A stretch of 64,000 nucleotides of DNA from Robertkochia marina (GTDB lineage: Bacteria > Bacteroidota > Bacteroidia > Flavobacteriales > Flavobacteriaceae): assembly GCF_004799345.1 (NCBI RefSeq), contig NZ_SSMC01000001.1, positions 310,001 through 374,000 of the forward strand, given 5' to 3'. Position 1 is the first letter of the stretch; each line of letters begins with the position of its first letter. The notes below the pieces were generated by a model. It ran no database searches, was not told the DNA's origin, and saw nothing but the letters and a program-made list of their open reading frames with translations. The position numbers were made by a program, and so were the translations under genes. Of this stretch, positions 62,796 to 64,000 are shown piece after piece.

Positions 62796-62826
62796 AAAAG
62801 CCCCCTGAATTCCAGGAGGCTTTTTT
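62792..62826 (-). terminator. odhB terminator
   Basis: Stem AAAAAAGCCcCCTG/CAGGaGGCTTTTTT with loop AATTC, 20 bp past the odhB stop. Confidence 0.88.
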
Positions 62827-62846
62827 CACATAAATATCTTCAATGC

Positions 62847-64000
62847 TTAAAGCTCAAGAGCTTTTTTCACATCATTATCCATCAATAATTCTTTCGGATT
62901 CTCCAGGGCTTCTTTTACGGCTACCAGGAATCCTACAGACTCTTTTCCGTCAATAATACGGTGGTCATATGAAAGTGCTACATACATGATAGGTCTGATC
63001 TCTACCTTCCCATCAACGGCTACAGGACGCTCAACGATATTGTGCATTCCGAGGATACCGGATTGTGGTGGGTTGATGATCGGAGTAGATAACATAGAAC
63101 CGAACACCCCACCATTTGAAATAGTAAAGGTACCTCCGGTCATTTCATCAACCGTGATCTGCCCTTCCCGGGCTCTGATCGCTAATCTCTTGATCTCTTG
63201 CTCAACCCCTCTGAAACTAAGGTTTTCAGCATTTCGCATTACCGGCACCATTAAGCCCTTAGGACCGGATACCGCTACAGAGATATCGCAGAAATCATAG
63301 CTGATCATCTCTTTACCATCGATCATGGAATTTACAGCAGGATACATTTGCAATGCTCTTACCACGGCCTTGGTAAAGAAGCTCATAAACCCGAGACTCA
63401 CTCCGTGCTTGGCCTTAAACGCCTCCTTATGCTCATTTCTCAGGGCAAAGATCGGACTCATATCCACCTCGTTAAAGGTGGTCAGCATGGCCGTTTCATT
63501 CTTGGCAGCTACCAAACGTTCAGCAACTTTTCTCCTGAGCATTGATAACTTAGAACGGGTTGTACCCCGGTTTCCTCCACCCGGAGTCCCCATGGAAGGC
63601 ACCGCTTTTACAGCATCCTCCTTGGTAATTCGCCCATCCTTACCGGTACCTTTGATCTCCTTAGGATCAATTTCCTTTTCTGCCAGTATCTTTTTGGCAG
63701 CAGGGCTCGCCGTACCACTGGCATATGTTTCTTTAGCCGGTGCCGCTTCGGGAGCAGACTTAACCTCTTCTTTAGCCGGAGTCTCCTCTTTTGCAGGCGC
63801 CTCTTTTTTATCGGCAACTCCTGAAGGTTTTTCAGCACTGGTATCAATCAGACAAACTACCTCCCCTACAGCAACAGCATCACCTTCTTCAGCCTTAAGG
63901 GTAATGGTCCCGCTGGCTTCTGCAGGCAACTCCAGGGTTGCTTTATCAGAATCTACCTCTGCGATCGCCTGGTCTTTCTCTACATAATCACCATCTTCAA
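62847..64000 (-). CDS. odhB: 2-oxoglutarate dehydrogenase E2 (partial at right edge)
   Basis: Dihydrolipoyl succinyltransferase of the TCA cycle complex. The gene is cut by the window edge; its 5' end lies beyond 64000. The visible frame includes the lipoyl-lysine motif DSDKAT in the lipoyl domain, an Ala/Glu/Pro linker, the E3-binding domain ([33 protein letters not shown]), and the catalytic domain with the YDHRIIDG active-site motif and the C-terminal end. The linker contains EETPAKEEV repeats. The partner sucA is not in view. Confidence 0.95.
   Translation of the reverse strand, partial: EDGDYVEKDQAIAEVDSDKATLELPAEASGTITLKAEEGDAVAVGEVVCLIDTSAEKPSGVADKKEAPAKEETPAKEEVKSAPEAAPAKETYASGTASPAAKKILAEKEIDPKEIKGTGKDGRITKEDAVKAVPSMGTPGGGNRGTTRSKLSMLRRKVAERLVAAKNETAMLTTFNEVDMSPIFALRNEHKEAFKAKHGVSLGFMSFFTKAVVRALQMYPAVNSMIDGKEMISYDFCDISVAVSGPKGLMVPVMRNAENLSFRGVEQEIKRLAIRAREGQITVDEMTGGTFTISNGGVFGSMLSTPIINPPQSGILGMHNIVERPVAVDGKVEIRPIMYVALSYDHRIIDGKESVGFLVAVKEALENPKELLMDNDVKKALEL

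Overview
The window is a chromosomal segment of a member of the Bacteroidetes, most likely a marine Flavobacteriaceae. The signs are an alternative complex III operon (actABCDEF) joined to cytochrome c oxidase genes, the lineage-typical families DUF2723, DUF4301, DUF5686 and DUF6428, PorT-like and TonB-dependent outer-membrane proteins, the exbB-(4TM)-exbD-exbD cluster, and many TAnnTTTG promoter -7 elements of the Bacteroidetes sigma factor. There is no prophage, transposase, CRISPR array or rRNA gene.

Layout. 0-5 kb: a DUF6428 gene, greA, a Rieske-like lipoprotein, and a TonB-dependent receptor behind a TPP riboswitch. 5-9.4 kb: a hybrid histidine kinase convergent with an NtrC-type regulator, then a small PepSY-like secreted protein. 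9.6-13.2 kb: a tightly overlapping minus-strand operon for a phosphopantetheinyl transferase, a thiamine-binding protein, a PnuC-family permease, a NadR-like kinase and DUF4301. 13.3-14.6 kb: ahcY. 15.2-26.7 kb: the respiratory operon actABCDEF-coxB-ctaD. 26.9-32.5 kb: a SPOR protein and rimP-nusA-infB. 32.7-38.6 kb: tRNA-Gln, a DUF2723 membrane protein, a polysaccharide deacetylase, a cysteine-less thioredoxin-fold protein and a metallophosphoesterase. 38.8-46.6 kb: polA, a four-helix-bundle ORF with flanking inverted repeats, then rplM-rpsI, rpsB-tsf, pyrH and frr. 46.7-55.7 kb: a DUF5686 protein, an MMPL/RND exporter, asnS, rpoN and a PAP2-like protein. 55.6-62.5 kb: a PorT-like protein, the ExbBD proton-channel genes, tRNA-Ser, tatD-acyltransferase-asparaginase and a retropepsin-like protease. 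62.8-64 kb: odhB, cut by the right edge.

How the genes work together. The respiratory operon encodes a complete quinol:cytochrome c oxidoreductase plus oxidase subunits I and II. The riboswitch-controlled receptor, the thiamine-binding protein, the PnuC-family permease and the kinase suggest a B-vitamin (probably thiamine) uptake and activation route. DUF4301 in that operon carries motifs resembling sugar-phosphate nucleotidyltransferases.

The most unusual non-coding content is five intergenic islands (1-251, about 820-1217, 14676-15116, 27317-27889, 62543-62795). They are built from covarying hairpin repeats, and three of them, in convergent gaps, are bounded by tandem 8-bp GTTATGCG arrays with degenerate inverted copies at the far end. 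A candidate small RNA with a 10-residue reading frame lies between the MMPL gene and asnS.
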